A DNA stretch of 64,000 nucleotides from Dermatophagoides farinae (lineage: Eukaryota; Arthropoda; Arachnida; Sarcoptiformes; Pyroglyphidae): NCBI RefSeq assembly GCF_024713945.1, contig NC_134682.1, forward strand, positions 744,001 to 808,000, in the 5' to 3' direction. Positions 63,163 to 64,000 of this stretch are shown here, one piece after another. The stretch's first letter is position 1, and each line of letters opens with the position of its first letter. A model generated the notes under the pieces. The model did no database searches, was not told the DNA's origin, and saw only the letters and a program-made list of their open reading frames with translations. The position numbers were made by a program, and so were the translations under genes.

Positions 63163-64000
63163 TTGATTCTCACTACAACATGTTCATATAAAAGTAGTTC
63201 TTTGAGAACAAGGCTAGAAACAGTTATTGTCAAATTTGAATCGATTGAATCAGAATCGTGTAAATACACTGATAAACATCGTTGCGTGATTATTATGAGC
63301 ATGTTACGATCAAATTCAAAATTTGAACAACTGGCTGATCGAATTATGATGAACCAGAATGGTACAATGAACAACATCATGAATGAATTCATTGTATATG
63401 ATGAAAAGGCCAAATCTCAATCTTAAGAAAAAGTTTAAAAATAATATAAAATGCCCATTTTGCCATAAAATTGGACATAAAGTTGAAGGATGTTGGATGA
63501 AACGAAAAATTGATTCCAATAAAACAGAAGTTTCTCCATCAACATCATCTAATGATAAATCTTCTTCTAGCTCATCATTTTCACGAAATCAAATAACAAA
63601 AAAGAGAAGAAAGCTGCAAAATCGTTGTTGTTGAAATGTGCTGAAAAATTATCAGATATCTGGATACTTGATTCTGGATGTACTTCTCATACAACGATTG
63701 ATAAAAATTTACTTATGGATCAAGAAGATAAACAGATTGAATTTGAATTGGCTAATGGTAATACAATTACATCAGAGAAAAATTGGTAATGTTGTTATTG
63801 AACCAAAACCAAATTGAAAGATGTGGCCTATGGAGGTTTCAGTTCAAATTTGATATCTGTTCGAAAATTGATTGAAGGCGGTTTTAAGATAAATTTTGAA
63901 GAAAATTTGGCCCAAATAACAAAAAATGAAATTTCATTTAATCTATGGATTATTGACAACAAATTAAAAAATATCATCATGAATATCTAGATATTAATTT
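63163..64000 (+). pseudogene. Decayed copia-type Gag/protease fragment, runs off window
   Basis: Pieces of a Ty1/copia polyprotein in the right order. A Gag C-terminal part (63163-63426) is followed after a frameshift by a zinc knuckle (CPFCHKIGHKVEGCW, about 63448-63494) and a Ser-rich linker. After another frameshift comes the protease motif WILDSGCTSH (about 63660-63690) with ELANGN. After a third shift there is the block LKDVAYGGFSSNLISVRKL and a stop near 63990. This is a different family from the intact element at 4752-9076: its protease reads DSGCTSH rather than DSGASSH. Several frame breaks make it non-functional. The integrase and RT parts, if kept, lie beyond 64000. Confidence 0.82.

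Overview
This is a eukaryotic nuclear window from an arthropod. It is AT-rich, dense in simple repeats ((CA)n, (CAT)n, (CAA)n, (CT)n, poly-A/T), and its genes carry mostly very short GT-AG introns (about 60-150 nt). Protein relationships and compact gene structure suggest an acariform (dust- or itch-type) mite; that assignment is inference, because no rRNA or mitochondrial marker is present. I built the gene models by hand from splice sites, reading phase and recalled family alignments, so exon borders are predictions.

Layout. Positions 1-4756 hold no gene I can support, only microsatellites. Positions 4752-9076 are a complete Ty1/copia retrotransposon on the minus strand, with two 140-bp LTRs that look identical, a 5-bp target duplication, a primer-binding site of the copia half-tRNA type and one intact 1295-residue Gag-Pol frame. 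After a repeat-rich spacer come four single genes: a single-domain angiotensin-converting-enzyme-like metallopeptidase (11289-13596, +), an unrecognised coiled-coil protein (13760-14362, -), ALDH8A1 (14894-16418, +) and alanine-glyoxylate / 3-hydroxykynurenine transaminase (16447-17755, -). The last two converge with 28 bp between stop codons, and both families act on tryptophan-kynurenine metabolites.

Positions 18344-27841 hold four sterol-O-acyltransferase-like (MBOAT) genes of five coding exons each: two in tandem on + and two in tandem on -, arranged tail to tail. The first three look intact. The fourth has a net 2-nt deletion in exon 3 and is probably a pseudogene. Introns and exons shared between the two minus copies point to recent gene conversion.

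Positions 29392-52736 (-) are one large gene, an orthologue of Ras-GRF, in 19 coding exons (about 1844 residues: PH, coiled coil, IQ, DH, PH, REM, CDC25 RasGEF). A separate 430-codon first exon at 33816-35105 is in phase with exon 12 and predicts a short isoform that lacks PH-IQ-DH-PH.

From 52737 to about 62000 I see no gene, only microsatellite-rich DNA. The right end (62014-64000) is a transposon graveyard: a two-type 15/16-bp minisatellite, a decayed LINE ORF1 with zinc knuckles, and a decayed copia Gag-protease segment that runs off the window. I found no CRISPR, tRNA, rRNA or bacterial-type features, and no clearly novel multi-gene system. The most noteworthy items are the acyltransferase cluster with its conversion mosaic, the predicted short RasGRF isoform and the young copia element.
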